From Peribacillus sp. ACCC06369 (GTDB lineage Bacteria; Bacillota; Bacilli; Bacillales; DSM-1321), in NCBI RefSeq assembly GCF_030348945.1, contig NZ_JAUCEN010000002.1, positions 4,960,001 through 5,024,000 on the forward strand: 64,000 nt of DNA. The letters are read 5' to 3'. Of this stretch, positions 1-8,322 are shown in pieces (the stretch's first letter is position 1; every line of letters begins with the position of its first letter). A program made the translations under genes and the position numbers. Under the pieces are notes generated by a model. It worked only from the letters and a program-made list of their open reading frames with translations, ran no database searches and was not told the origin of the DNA.

Positions 1-853
1 ATACCGCATTATACTCATTATTTACCGAAGCTAACGGATGTGCTTCCGGAAGAAGTGCAGGCTGGACACTTACTTCGACCCTATCGCCTGCCCTGGAAGC
101 GACGCCAATCAATTTCATCGTATATCCTAGCTTTTTACTATATCTCAAATCCTCTTCGGATATATCCGTTATTCCCTGTACCTCCACATCATTCAAGCCA
201 ATGTTCATTGAGAACCCGAGTGTGGATAGTATCGCCATTTTGCGGGCTGCATCCAATCCCCCTACATCTGCTGTCGGATCCGCTTCAGCAAATCCCAGCT
301 CCTGGGCTTCCTTCAATACGTCATCATAAGCTCTGCCTTCCTTGCTCATTTTCGTTAAAATGAAGTTTGTCGTCCCATTGACGATTCCCATCATTTTCGT
401 GATACGGTCAGAAGATAATCCATCGACAAGACCTCTTAGAATCGGGATTCCCCCTGCAACACTTGCTTCATAGAACAAATCACATTGATTCTCGGTGGCC
501 AATTCCAACAGTTCCGGTCCATATAGAGCCATTAGGTCTTTATTGGCCGTAACGATATGCTTTTTATTTTTTATTGCTTCTATCAGATAACCGCGTGTTT
601 CTTCAATTCCACCCATAACTTCAATTACAACATCAATCTCGGGATTCGAAAGGATATCCTCAGGTTTGTCAGTTAACATATCTTTATCAACCTCGACAAG
701 CCGCTCCTTAGTCGTGTCCTTGACTAGTATCTTCTTAATGGATATGGAACAGCCCACTTGATGCATGAGCTTGTCCTGATGACTTTCAATGATTTGTACG
801 ACTCCTGATCCAACTGTACCTAACCCCAATAAACCGATCGAGATGGCTTTCAT
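1..853 (-). CDS. hom: Homoserine dehydrogenase, 3' end beyond the window
   Basis: This enzyme reduces aspartate semialdehyde to homoserine with NAD(P)H, feeding threonine and methionine synthesis in the cytoplasm. About 284 N-terminal residues are visible and the reading frame is open to the window edge. The nucleotide-binding loop GLGTVGSG is at residues 10-17. The substrate-domain signatures TANKDLMALYG, EASVAGGIPI and MGIVNGTTNFIL follow in the usual order. The start is the ATG at 853, preceded by AAGGGGGA. The C-terminal ACT domain expected in Bacillus Hom would lie outside the window. Position before yutH agrees with B. subtilis, where hom leads hom-thrC-thrB. A good sigma-A-type promoter lies upstream. 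Confidence 0.96.
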   Translation of the reverse strand, partial: MKAISIGLLGLGTVGSGVVQIIESHQDKLMHQVGCSISIKKILVKDTTKERLVEVDKDMLTDKPEDILSNPEIDVVIEVMGGIEETRGYLIEAIKNKKHIVTANKDLMALYGPELLELATENQCDLFYEASVAGGIPILRGLVDGLSSDRITKMMGIVNGTTNFILTKMSKEGRAYDDVLKEAQELGFAEADPTADVGGLDAARKMAILSTLGFSMNIGLNDVEVQGITDISEEDLRYSKKLGYTMKLIGVASRAGDRVEVSVQPALLPEAHPLASVNNEYNAV

Positions 854-913
854 ATTTGGTTCCCCCTTAAAAACTGTTTACCTGTAGAAAACATTTGTAT
901 TTGTATAGTAGAC

Positions 914-942
914 ATTATAAGTTTAATTCATATAATTATCAA
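914..942 (-). promoter_or_regulatory. Sigma-A-type promoter of hom
   Basis: On the minus strand, TTGATA (942-937) and a perfect TATAAT (919-914) are separated by 17 nt. Transcription would start near 907, about 55 nt before the hom start codon. I see no riboswitch or T-box in this short leader. Confidence 0.7.
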
Positions 943-1042
943 TAGTTAGAAAAGATGGATGAACGAACTTTTTTTGCCCATCCCTTGAACGAGTAAGAAC
1001 GGCTAAAGCTAAATTTTTATGGGAAAACCATTTTGAAGATTA

Positions 1043-1957
1043 TTACTCAACACTCTTTAATGAATCATTCGTTCCCATTACTACATGTGGCTTTTGCACG
1101 GGATCCATCCATTTCAGTAAGCTGAGGACATTCTTTTCGGCAGTGGCTGTACATCCTGCCGTCGGCTTTGTTTCCCCTCTCCATATATGAAGGAAGATTG
1201 CACTTCCCTTTCCTTTTATGATGGGATTCGTATTATAATTGATGACCGCCCCATACCTATAGAGTTCATGATTCATCCTTTCGAAAGACTTCCATTTACT
1301 TGAAGGATTTCCTTTATAGGTTATCCACTTGTTATAATCCTTGGATGTCCGATCATCAATCCAGTAGTCATATTTGGTAGTTTTCCTATAATTCATTTTC
1401 ACTCCGGGTGGCTTCTTTTTGCTTCCAAAGGCCGTACCAAATGAATAAATTCCAACCGGTGATTTTCCATCCCCCTCTTTTTTACTCTTCGTGAAGCCGT
1501 TCTTCCCAATGACGCCCTCCATCTTCTTTAATGCGCGTCGCCATTCACCTTGTTTCTTCTCGTAAGTTTGGATCGCGACCTTCGTATCACTCATGGATTT
1601 CCCTGTCACCGATACAACTTGATTAACACCTTTCCTCATATCGAATTTTTTCAGAAGGACTTTTTCACCTGAACTGAAAACCTCTTTTGCATCTACCATC
1701 TTGATATATGCAGTCTTTTTTGAATGACAGACCTTATACCAGTTTCCAGTTCTCCCACTTGCCGATAGTTCTTTATTTTTTTTATAAGTTTTTAATGTTT
1801 TACTCGCAGCCGACGCCTTTTCCTTCACATCCGTAGTAGTCTTCATGACAATCTTGAATTGAGTTGCTTCGCAGCTTGTTTTCGTTTCAGCTTTCGTAAG
1901 ATCTGTCGGTTGGATGATTAAAAGGGCTAAAAGGGTGGCCATCATCAATCTTTTCAT
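1043..1957 (-). CDS. Secreted L,D-transpeptidase (YkuD fold) with SH3-like N-terminus
   Basis: This is probably an exported peptidoglycan-modifying enzyme of 304 aa. A hydrophobic signal peptide covers about residues 1-23. A bacterial SH3-like segment with a GNWYKV core follows at about 30-95, a likely wall-binding module. The C-terminal half has the YkuD-type catalytic pattern HIWRGETKPTAGC, with His257 and Cys269, which is the cysteine that forms the acyl-enzyme. The spacing resembles the TAGC/SAGC subgroup rather than the classical SHGC motif. It sits alone between hom and yutH, a place where I do not recall this gene in B. subtilis. The start ATG at 1957 is preceded by GGAAGGATGGG. L,D-transpeptidase activity is inferred; substrate and sporulation timing cannot be read. 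Confidence 0.85.
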   Translation of the reverse strand: MKRLMMATLLALLIIQPTDLTKAETKTSCEATQFKIVMKTTTDVKEKASAASKTLKTYKKNKELSASGRTGNWYKVCHSKKTAYIKMVDAKEVFSSGEKVLLKKFDMRKGVNQVVSVTGKSMSDTKVAIQTYEKKQGEWRRALKKMEGVIGKNGFTKSKKEGDGKSPVGIYSFGTAFGSKKKPPGVKMNYRKTTKYDYWIDDRTSKDYNKWITYKGNPSSKWKSFERMNHELYRYGAVINYNTNPIIKGKGSAIFLHIWRGETKPTAGCTATAEKNVLSLLKWMDPVQKPHVVMGTNDSLKSVE

Positions 1958-2065
1958 GGACCCATCCTTCCGTAGTAATAACCAAATATCTAACTATTCG
2001 AAAAAATCTTTTTATCATCATAACATAGTAAGTAAGGATGAATCATATTTCTTTCCCGTTTTTAT

Positions 2066-3067
2066 CTAAATCCAGTCAATTTTAGGCAAATCATATTGCT
2101 TGGCCGGAACCTCCGCCAATTCATAAAAATGTTTGAGGAAGGACTCATATTGTTGGGAGGATTTCGTGATCGCAGATATTTTATCCTCCAGTTCATTCGC
2201 CCTTGATTCCGTCGTTTTTGAAAAATACTCTTCCACTGTTTCAAAGTAGTGAATGGGAAATAGCATCCTTGAATATAATAACCGGGCTGAAAAGCTGGAG
2301 AACGGTTCTATGGATTGATATTCGTGAAAGAAATGGCCAATGCCACGTTGATGGGTATGCACATTTTGAAAATAGTGTTCCCTCACCCATTCCGCGACAT
2401 CCCTTGTTCCGTGGTCGAATACCCAATCAAACGGATTTTTCATCCATTTATTGCTTTTCCACGTATCATGTAAAAAACGTTCATAACATACCGTTCCACT
2501 ATCGACAATTTGCGGGGTATCATCAATTTCTGTGTCGACTAAATATTGAATCGCATTTTCACCCAAGACCATATAATAGGGAAAGGTTTCTATAAATAAT
2601 TTTTCAAACTGGTTATCAGGATGGGCATTGAGCTTATCCCGCCAAATCTTTTCTAACTGATCGATCCTTTGTTCCCAGAGTTCTTTCCATTTACCGATTC
2701 TTGAGCATGTTCGAATCGTTTCATTAATGTTTCTCCCACGCTGATGGAATCTTGCCAGACGTCTTCCTGGGTTGAAATTTTTCGGACCTTCCAATGCCTG
2801 ATTGGCAAGAAGGATGAATAATTGTTCATCCGCTTCCGAAACATAACTTCCATGATTGGCAAGAACAAAAGCCGATACGTGACGATCTCCTTGTGAAATC
2901 ATGTGTTGAGACATTGTATGCCGTTCCACTAATTCCTCCTGCTCCATATTTTCAATGGGAACGATGCTGTAAACCATATTCCCTGAACGGAAGCTTGGAA
3001 ATCTGCTATTGGCTTCTTCATGACCTACCTGTATACCATAATTATTAAAAATGATTTCTTCTATCAT
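2066..3067 (-). CDS. yutH: Spore coat-associated protein YutH (CotS/kinase-like)
   Basis: This 333-aa protein matches YutH in length, sequence character and position (hom-yutH-yutG-yutF). YutH-type proteins share a degenerate aminoglycoside-phosphotransferase/CotS-like fold and are found in the spore coat. I see no intact kinase catalytic HxD...DxD set, so a structural role is more likely than catalysis. It contains many aromatic and His residues and no signal peptide or membrane segment. The start ATG at 3067 follows GGGGGCC. It is transcribed divergently from yutG across about 200 bp. Confidence 0.88.
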   Translation of the reverse strand: MIEEIIFNNYGIQVGHEEANSRFPSFRSGNMVYSIVPIENMEQEELVERHTMSQHMISQGDRHVSAFVLANHGSYVSEADEQLFILLANQALEGPKNFNPGRRLARFHQRGRNINETIRTCSRIGKWKELWEQRIDQLEKIWRDKLNAHPDNQFEKLFIETFPYYMVLGENAIQYLVDTEIDDTPQIVDSGTVCYERFLHDTWKSNKWMKNPFDWVFDHGTRDVAEWVREHYFQNVHTHQRGIGHFFHEYQSIEPFSSFSARLLYSRMLFPIHYFETVEEYFSKTTESRANELEDKISAITKSSQQYESFLKHFYELAEVPAKQYDLPKIDWI

Positions 3068-3275
3068 GGAATGGCCCCCTTCATCAAATGGATATAATAG
3101 AAATATTGGACTTCATATACTTATATATATATGTGGAATAACCCGTTTTCTGAATGATTATCGAAACCTTATTATAAAATCGAATCGAAATCCCTTTCAT
3201 GGGTTTTGACTTTAATCAAATCAAACTACCGGCAATAGAACTATCCCTTTAAAATATAGAGAAATGGGTGATGAC

Positions 3276-3773
3276 ATGGCTAATATTGAACAATCAATGT
3301 CTGAAAAAACGGCTCGTAGGTGGCTAATTGAACGAGGAGTGAAATTGGAGGATATCGCTGAGCTTGTCATGTATTTACAATCTGGCTACCATGAAAATCT
3401 CCAAATGTCCGATTGCCTTCACAATGTCGAACGGGTCCTTTCAAAACGCGAGGTCCAAAATGCCATCCTTACCGGCATTCAGTTGGATATTCTAGCTGAG
3501 AAAAAACTGCTCGAGGAGCCGCTACAGAGCATCATTGAAATAGATGAAGGACTATATGGGGTCGATGAAATATTGGCTTTTTCAATTGTGAATGTATATG
3601 GATCCATCGGCTTTACCAATTATGGTTTCATCGATAAACAAAAGCCAGGTATCTTAAAATATCTAAACGATAAAAGCACAGGTAAGGTGAACACCTTTTT
3701 AGACGATATCGTTGGGGCAATTGCTGCTGCCGCTTCAAGCCGGCTTGCCCATAGAACCGAAAATGCAGAATAG
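3276..3773 (+). CDS. yutG: Phosphatidylglycerophosphatase A-like protein YutG
   Basis: This 165-aa protein belongs to the PgpA family, which dephosphorylates phosphatidylglycerophosphate to phosphatidylglycerol. The characteristic segments are KTARRWLIERGV near the N-terminus, DEILAFSIVNVYGSIG, and a C-terminal DDIVGAIAAAASSRLAH. The soluble Bacillus YutG group lacks the membrane helices of E. coli PgpA and may act on another lipid or soluble phosphate. I use ATG 3276, with GGGTGATG just upstream; an in-frame ATG at 3264 would add four residues. It is convergent with yutF and shares a terminator with it. Confidence 0.88.
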   Translation: MANIEQSMSEKTARRWLIERGVKLEDIAELVMYLQSGYHENLQMSDCLHNVERVLSKREVQNAILTGIQLDILAEKKLLEEPLQSIIEIDEGLYGVDEILAFSIVNVYGSIGFTNYGFIDKQKPGILKYLNDKSTGKVNTFLDDIVGAIAAAASSRLAHRTENAE

Positions 3774-3797
3774 TGAGCTTATGATATTAAACGACAT

Positions 3798-3834
3798 AAA
3801 AAAACCAGGACTGCTTTCGCAGGCCTGGTTTTTT
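3798..3834. terminator. Bidirectional terminator between yutG and yutF
   Basis: The inverted repeat AACCAGG-CTGC / GCAG-CCTGGTT has a TTTC loop and is flanked by an A-run on the left and a T-run on the right. It can therefore terminate yutG on the plus strand and yutF on the minus strand. Confidence 0.88.
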
Positions 3835-4601
3835 CATTCGAAGTGCCATAGGTCGAGCGTATCCACCACATACGTTGGCTGCTCCTTATATTGCTTCAAG
3901 CGTTCTTTGGTCGTTACGCCAGTATGTACAAGCATTGTATCTATCCCTGCATTAATGCCGGCTAGGATATCCGTATCATAGTTATCGCCAACCATGATTG
4001 TCTCTTCTTTAGGTACCCCTAATACTCTTAGAGCTTGCTCCACTATGACGGATTCAGGTTTTCCGATGAAAATCGGCTGTACTTGAGTCGAAACGGAAAC
4101 AACGGAGGTTAATGCACCATTCCCCGGCAAAAGGCCTTGTTCAGTAGGAATGGCAATATCACCATTGGTCGAAATGAAAACAGCGCCATTCCTGACAGCA
4201 AGACAGGCTTTTGACAACTTTTCATAATTGACGCCGCGATCGATGCCCATTACCAGAAAGTCTGGATGTTCATCCACAAGCTTCATTCCTTTTTCCTTAA
4301 GAGCCTCGATGATGCCTTCTTCCCCCACCACATAGACCGATGCATCTTGCTTTTGTTCAGCTATGTAATTGGCAGTGGCCATGCTTGTCGTGAAAACTTG
4401 ATCATCTTCCGTTGATATGCCGATGCTTCTCAATTTATCCGCTACCTGGGCCGGAGTCCGGGATGAGTTGTTGGTGACGAATAAATAAGGGATCTCCCTT
4501 TTTCTTAGGTCATTAATAAACCCTGCCGCTTCCGCAATTTGTTCAGTTCCGCGATACATGGTGCCATCTAAGTCTATTAAATATCCTTTATACGACTTCA
4601 T
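3834..4601 (-). CDS. yutF: HAD-superfamily phosphatase YutF (NagD-like)
   Basis: This 255-aa cytoplasmic phosphatase belongs to the HAD IIA (NagD/PNPase-like) group. Motif I is DLDGTMYRG with nucleophile Asp10 and acid/base Asp12. The cap-side motif VTNNSSRTP follows. The C-terminal motif IV VGDNYDTDILAG supplies the Mg2+ ligands. The physiological substrate is not known from sequence. It starts with ATG 4601 after AGGAAGG and lies 23 nt downstream of yutE, so the two probably form an operon as in B. subtilis. Confidence 0.93.
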   Translation of the reverse strand: MKSYKGYLIDLDGTMYRGTEQIAEAAGFINDLRKREIPYLFVTNNSSRTPAQVADKLRSIGISTEDDQVFTTSMATANYIAEQKQDASVYVVGEEGIIEALKEKGMKLVDEHPDFLVMGIDRGVNYEKLSKACLAVRNGAVFISTNGDIAIPTEQGLLPGNGALTSVVSVSTQVQPIFIGKPESVIVEQALRVLGVPKEETIMVGDNYDTDILAGINAGIDTMLVHTGVTTKERLKQYKEQPTYVVDTLDLWHFE

Positions 4602-4624
4602 TTGAATTCGCCTTCCTAACGCTA

Positions 4625-5062
4625 CTAGTTTTTAAAAGCTGATACGGGTCCCAATTCATTAGTTAAATAGTTCCTCACCAAATCGGGGAATTGCTTGAAT
4701 GCCTCGATATTTTCCGAGAATACGGCATGCAGTTCGTTGTGATCGACTTCAATGAAGTCCTGGACCAGCATTTTCCTTAGCGGCAAAACCTTTTTGAATT
4801 GTATCGCTTTTTCTTCTGAAATGACTTTTTCATCTTGAAGGATATCGATAATATCTTCATAACTTCCCGGATCACGCATAATAAAACCATCAATTACCGC
4901 ATTTCCCACATCCAACACGGAATCGATGGAAGTATGTATAAGCCTTTCAGCGATAAGTTCCGAAAGGTCTCCATCCCAATTATCATGCCCTTCAAAAAGT
5001 CCAAGCTGCTTTTCAAGAAAACCTAATATTTGTTCAATCTTTTGGCGGTCTACAAAGTACAT
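4625..5062 (-). CDS. yutE: HepT-like DUF86 protein YutE
   Basis: This all-helical protein of 145 aa corresponds to YutE of the DUF86/HepT-like family. The segment ERLIHTSIDSVLDVGNAVIDGF fits the family core. HepT proteins elsewhere are toxin components paired with a MntA nucleotidyltransferase. No such partner is adjacent here, and YutE is a conserved housekeeping gene in Bacillaceae, so a toxin role should not be assumed. The open frame extends upstream to 5212, but the start ATG at 5062 has AAAGGAT upstream and gives the family length. It is co-transcribed with yutF. Confidence 0.87.
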   Translation of the reverse strand: MYFVDRQKIEQILGFLEKQLGLFEGHDNWDGDLSELIAERLIHTSIDSVLDVGNAVIDGFIMRDPGSYEDIIDILQDEKVISEEKAIQFKKVLPLRKMLVQDFIEVDHNELHAVFSENIEAFKQFPDLVRNYLTNELGPVSAFKN

Positions 5063-5465
5063 TTTTTTCCAGATCCTTTCTGATCTAAGATGATATAGGG
5101 AATCATTGGTTGAATGAGCGGCATAGGTAAAACCCTGTGCCGGACCAACCTTATTCCTTGATGATACCATAGCTTCTCCCTTACTCTCAATTCCTTCAGC
5201 CATTTGAAACAATCCCTATATTAAACAGCAGCAAAAACGCAAGCATTGCCATAAAAAAACCTAAATTTACGGTCCCATTTGTATTCTTGACAATTTTCCT
5301 TTAATCAATGAAAACTCTGAATGCATGATTGCCGGACTTTCCTGTGGAACCATGAGGCGCGACGAAGTTCCTCCTGCCGGGAGCCCCGAAAAATGTCTGT
5401 TCCCCTATTGAAGTCACTTTGTTATGATGGAACTACAAATGTGAAGATAAGAAGGGAATGATACT
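5063..5465. other. Intergenic region upstream of yutE and the DUF3055 gene
   Basis: About 400 bp separates two divergent genes. It is AT-rich near yutE and has a GC-richer patch around 5345-5395. I could not identify a convincing RNA element, repeat or small gene in it. Confidence 0.5.
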
Positions 5466-5732
5466 ATGGAAGATCGTTTTTATTTATACAATGACGTGGT
5501 TGATTCAAAAACCCGGTTCATAAGTTTCATGGGAGAGGAATCAAGATTCGATCTGGCCATTACGACAACCGATCGTTTTTATGGGAAGAAACTTGTCTTA
5601 AATATGCAGAGTAACCGTTTCGCGATTATTGGACCTGATGATTTAGAAGAGGAAGGCTATCTTGAGCATGCCTTTCAGTTGTCAGAAGCGGAAGCCGCAG
5701 AACTAAGTCACTTTTTAATGGAAATCGTCTGA
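5466..5732 (+). CDS. DUF3055 family cytosolic protein
   Basis: An 88-aa acidic protein of unknown function. I recognise the DUF3055 pattern from FYLYNDVVDSKTRFISFMG and a C-terminal acidic helix rich in Glu and Ala. There is no signal peptide or membrane segment. The start ATG is preceded by AAGGGAATG. The family occurs in Bacillaceae, commonly in this neighbourhood between yutE and yutD. No enzymatic motif is visible. Confidence 0.82.
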   Translation: MEDRFYLYNDVVDSKTRFISFMGEESRFDLAITTTDRFYGKKLVLNMQSNRFAIIGPDDLEEEGYLEHAFQLSEAEAAELSHFLMEIV

Positions 5733-5798
5733 AAGCCGACGTTTTTTTCTTAAACGGGATAACCTACTGAATGTACGATTACATGAGGGGGGATTACC

Positions 5799-6092
5799 TT
5801 GGGCAAAGAAGAGGAAATATACCACGATTTCTCCAATGTCGAAAAACAGCGGGATTATTTAATTCCTGAAGAATTTCCCGAAGGACCTTTTGGATCATCC
5901 ATAGCAAAAGATGCACCAGTTCAGAATAAAAACACCCCGTGGCAGGAAGGGCAACGCTATCAAAGTGCCTTTAATTATGAAAATAAATCCTTGCACGAAG
6001 ACTTACCTCGACAATATCCTGGTGCTCATCCGACACATGATGATCCAGAAAAAGATGAACAGTCTCCTTATAAAGGATATGGAAACTCTTAA
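5799..6092 (+). CDS. Small hydrophilic protein of unknown function
   Basis: A 97-aa, highly charged, Pro- and Gln-rich protein without hydrophobic segments, probably largely disordered. It starts with TTG at 5799, supported by the strong site GAGGGGGGATT 6-8 nt upstream, and lies 66 bp after the DUF3055 gene. The tail PYKGYGNS and the repeated PxxxP spacing give no functional clue. It may belong to a Bacillaceae-specific DUF such as DUF3905, but I am not certain. It is convergent with yutD and shares a terminator with it. Confidence 0.72.
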   Translation: MGKEEEIYHDFSNVEKQRDYLIPEEFPEGPFGSSIAKDAPVQNKNTPWQEGQRYQSAFNYENKSLHEDLPRQYPGAHPTHDDPEKDEQSPYKGYGNS

Positions 6093-6095
6093 CAT

Positions 6096-6125
6096 GGAAA
6101 GGCCAGAGTAAATCCTGGCCTTTTT
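6096..6125. terminator. Bidirectional terminator
   Basis: The stem AAAGGCCAG / CTGGCCTTT has a short AT-rich loop and is followed by TTTTTATTT on the plus strand. It separates the 97-aa gene from the convergent yutD. Confidence 0.85.
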
Positions 6126-6409
6126 TATTTCTTTATTTTCTTCACGACGAAATATGGACAGCCAAAATTGCAGTATTCATATAAATATTCACTAAGCGTG
6201 CTTATTTTTGTATCGAAGGTCGCTTTCTGATTAGAGTCATCAAAAAATCCACGCAGCCTCAATTGGCCGTAACCCCAATCCCCCACTATATAATCATACT
6301 TCGTTAAAATCTCACTGTATCTGGCTTTAAACGCTTCTTCGTTATAGCCATCCCGTTCATCCTCGATTATTTCATAGGTCATGTTATTGATGTTAATCAT
6401 TGTTTTCAC
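6125..6409 (-). CDS. yutD: YutD-like DUF1027 protein
   Basis: This 94-aa protein has the highly conserved DUF1027 core, IIEDERDGYNEEAFKARY followed by YDYIVGDWGYGQLRLRGF, that defines YutD. The C-terminal YCNFGCPYFVVKK carries a CxxxC pair that could bind metal. The function is unknown, although the family is widespread in Firmicutes. The start is ATG 6409 after GAGAGGTG; a second ATG at 6400 is possible. The gene lies between yutE and yutC as in B. subtilis. Confidence 0.9.
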   Translation of the reverse strand: MKTMININNMTYEIIEDERDGYNEEAFKARYSEILTKYDYIVGDWGYGQLRLRGFFDDSNQKATFDTKISTLSEYLYEYCNFGCPYFVVKKIKK

Positions 6410-6513
6410 CTCTCATAAATACATTCCTTCTTTAAATTATAACTGATTCCCCATCAATTACTAAGCGAAAAATAGAGAAATATGTTCATCCTAAAGTTAT
6501 GGGGGTGTTATTG

Positions 6514-7176
6514 ATGAAAAAAACGCTAATAACGATAGGTTTAAGTTCGATTATTGCATTAACTGGATGTGCTGATAAAAAAGAGGATCAGGGGCTCGGT
6601 GCAAAAAACAATGCCGGCAACCCAACAAACGTAAACAACCCAACTCAATATTATGATGAGGATTATCGTAATAATGACAACAAAAGTGATGATTTCGGTT
6701 TTACCCGCACAAATAGTGCAACCATTGACGGCCGTAATATTTCCAACAAGGATGCTTCCATTGACCGGGAACAACTGTCTGATGTCATTTCAAAACTGAG
6801 TGTTCAGATTCCTAATGTCAATGATGCGGCTACTCTGGTGACCGACGAGGAAGTTCTTGTCGTATATGATACCAATACCAAGGATCGGACTGAAACCGCA
6901 GACCAAGTTAAACGTACTGCCATGTCCATCGTGCCTCGCTACTATCATGTCTATGTTAGTGATGATTATCAAAACCTTGCCCAAGATGTCGAGAATTTCT
7001 CTACATTGAAATCCGGCAGCAAAGGGATCGACTATACGATTGAACAAACCATCAAAAGAATGCTGAAATCGCCTCAAGGATACAAAATGAGTGACGGGGA
7101 AAATGAAAATGGGGAAATGATTAACGATAAAAGGGATCATCACGATAACATCCATCAAAAAATGGATAACCGTTAA
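6514..7176 (+). CDS. yutC: YhcN/YlaJ family sporulation lipoprotein YutC
   Basis: A 220-aa lipoprotein. The signal peptide ends in the lipobox LTGC with Cys19 as the lipidation site. An Asn-rich, low-complexity linker follows, and then the YhcN/YlaJ domain at about 95-190 with VYDTNTKDR and YYHVYVSD. Proteins of this family lie at the inner forespore membrane or germination apparatus and influence spore outgrowth. The tail is charged and His-rich. The start ATG at 6514 has GGGGGTG upstream; the in-frame ATG at 6499 overlaps that site and is less likely. It is convergent with lipA. A paralogue occurs at 49.2-49.7 kb. Confidence 0.88.
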   Translation: MKKTLITIGLSSIIALTGCADKKEDQGLGAKNNAGNPTNVNNPTQYYDEDYRNNDNKSDDFGFTRTNSATIDGRNISNKDASIDREQLSDVISKLSVQIPNVNDAATLVTDEEVLVVYDTNTKDRTETADQVKRTAMSIVPRYYHVYVSDDYQNLAQDVENFSTLKSGSKGIDYTIEQTIKRMLKSPQGYKMSDGENENGEMINDKRDHHDNIHQKMDNR

Positions 7177-7185
7177 TTAAAAATG

Positions 7186-7213
7186 AAAGGACCGAATTTT
7201 TTCGGTCCTTTAT
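7186..7213. terminator. Bidirectional terminator between yutC and lipA
   Basis: An 11-bp perfect stem AAAGGACCGAA / TTCGGTCCTTT with a TTTT loop, serving the two convergent genes. Confidence 0.88.
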
Positions 7214-7219
7214 TTCACT

Positions 7220-8134
7220 CTATTTCAATAGTTCTTCACCTTTGGTTTGCTTATGTTTTGCCGCAGCATTAACCTGTTCGTCCGCATGGTAGGAAGAACG
7301 GACTAGCGGGCCGGATTCACAATGGCTGAAGCCTTTTTCCAATGCACGTTCTTTCAATTCGGCAAACTCCTCAGGCGTATAGTATTTCAGCACCTTCAAA
7401 TGCTTTTTAGTCGGCTGCAAATACTGGCCGATAGTCATGATATCCACATTATTGGCCCTTAGGTCATCCATCGTTTCAAGGATTTCCTCCCGCGTTTCAC
7501 CAAGGCCAACCATTAAACTCGACTTTGTCGGAATCTCCGGATACAGTTCCTTGGCTCTTCTTAAAAGCTCCAATGAACGTTCGTATTTGGCTTGAGCCCG
7601 TACACGGTCGGATAAACTTCTGACTGTCTCTATATTATGGTTCAGAATGTCTGGTTTAGCATCCATCAAAGTCTTAATATTTTCATGTACCCCGCCCATA
7701 TCCGACGGTAATACTTCAATCGATGTAAATGGATTCTTGCGTCGGATGGCACGGACCGTTTCAGCGAAAACTTCAGCGCCTCCATCTTTTAAATCATCAC
7801 GGGCAACAGCTGTAATGACGACATGCTTTAAATTCATCAATACGACGGAATCGGCAACACGCTCCGGTTCAGCCCAGTCCAATTCATTAGGTCGTCCGGT
7901 TGTAACAGCACAAAAACGGCAAGCCCTTGTACAGATTTCACCTAATATCATGAATGTAGCCGTTCTTCTCACTGCCCAGCATTCGTGAATATTTGGACAT
8001 TTCGCCTCTTCACAGACAGTATGAAGATTTTTTTCGCGCATCATATTTTTTAAACCGAGGTAATTTTCATTAGTATTAAGCTTTATTTTTAACCAATCTG
8101 GTTTACGAAGAATTTCTTTATTTGTAGAAGACAT
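7220..8134 (-). CDS. lipA: Lipoyl synthase
   Basis: This radical-SAM enzyme inserts two sulfurs into the protein-bound octanoyl group to make lipoamide. Of 304 residues, the N-terminal [12 protein letters not shown] holds the auxiliary 4Fe-4S cluster, which is the sulfur donor, and CTRACRFC holds the radical-SAM cluster. The C-terminal [14 protein letters not shown] carries the RSSY motif with the Ser that ligates the auxiliary cluster. The start ATG at 8134 has GGAGTGG upstream and gives the family length; the longer frame to 8167 is not needed. GcvH, one of its acceptor-type proteins, is encoded elsewhere in this window. Confidence 0.97.
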   Translation of the reverse strand: MSSTNKEILRKPDWLKIKLNTNENYLGLKNMMREKNLHTVCEEAKCPNIHECWAVRRTATFMILGEICTRACRFCAVTTGRPNELDWAEPERVADSVVLMNLKHVVITAVARDDLKDGGAEVFAETVRAIRRKNPFTSIEVLPSDMGGVHENIKTLMDAKPDILNHNIETVRSLSDRVRAQAKYERSLELLRRAKELYPEIPTKSSLMVGLGETREEILETMDDLRANNVDIMTIGQYLQPTKKHLKVLKYYTPEEFAELKERALEKGFSHCESGPLVRSSYHADEQVNAAAKHKQTKGEELLK

Positions 8135-8322
8135 GAAAATGCCACTCCATTCTATAGAAATTAACACACCCTACTTTAACAATAAAAAAGCATTTATACA
8201 AGTTATAGTTGGTTTCCCATTATTTATTTTTCATGTTTATAGCTAAATCAGCAAAACTATAAAAGATGGATGGACTGATGTCTTTATAAATACGGAGAGT
8301 GACATGAAAGGAGCCTGCCCCG

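Noticed and set aside
854..913. A T-box or riboswitch in the hom leader
   Set aside because: The leader after the promoter is only about 55 nt and shows no T-box or S-box blocks.
4625..5062. YutE as the toxin half of a HepT/MntA system
   Set aside because: No nucleotidyltransferase partner is adjacent, and the gene is a conserved member of the yut group.
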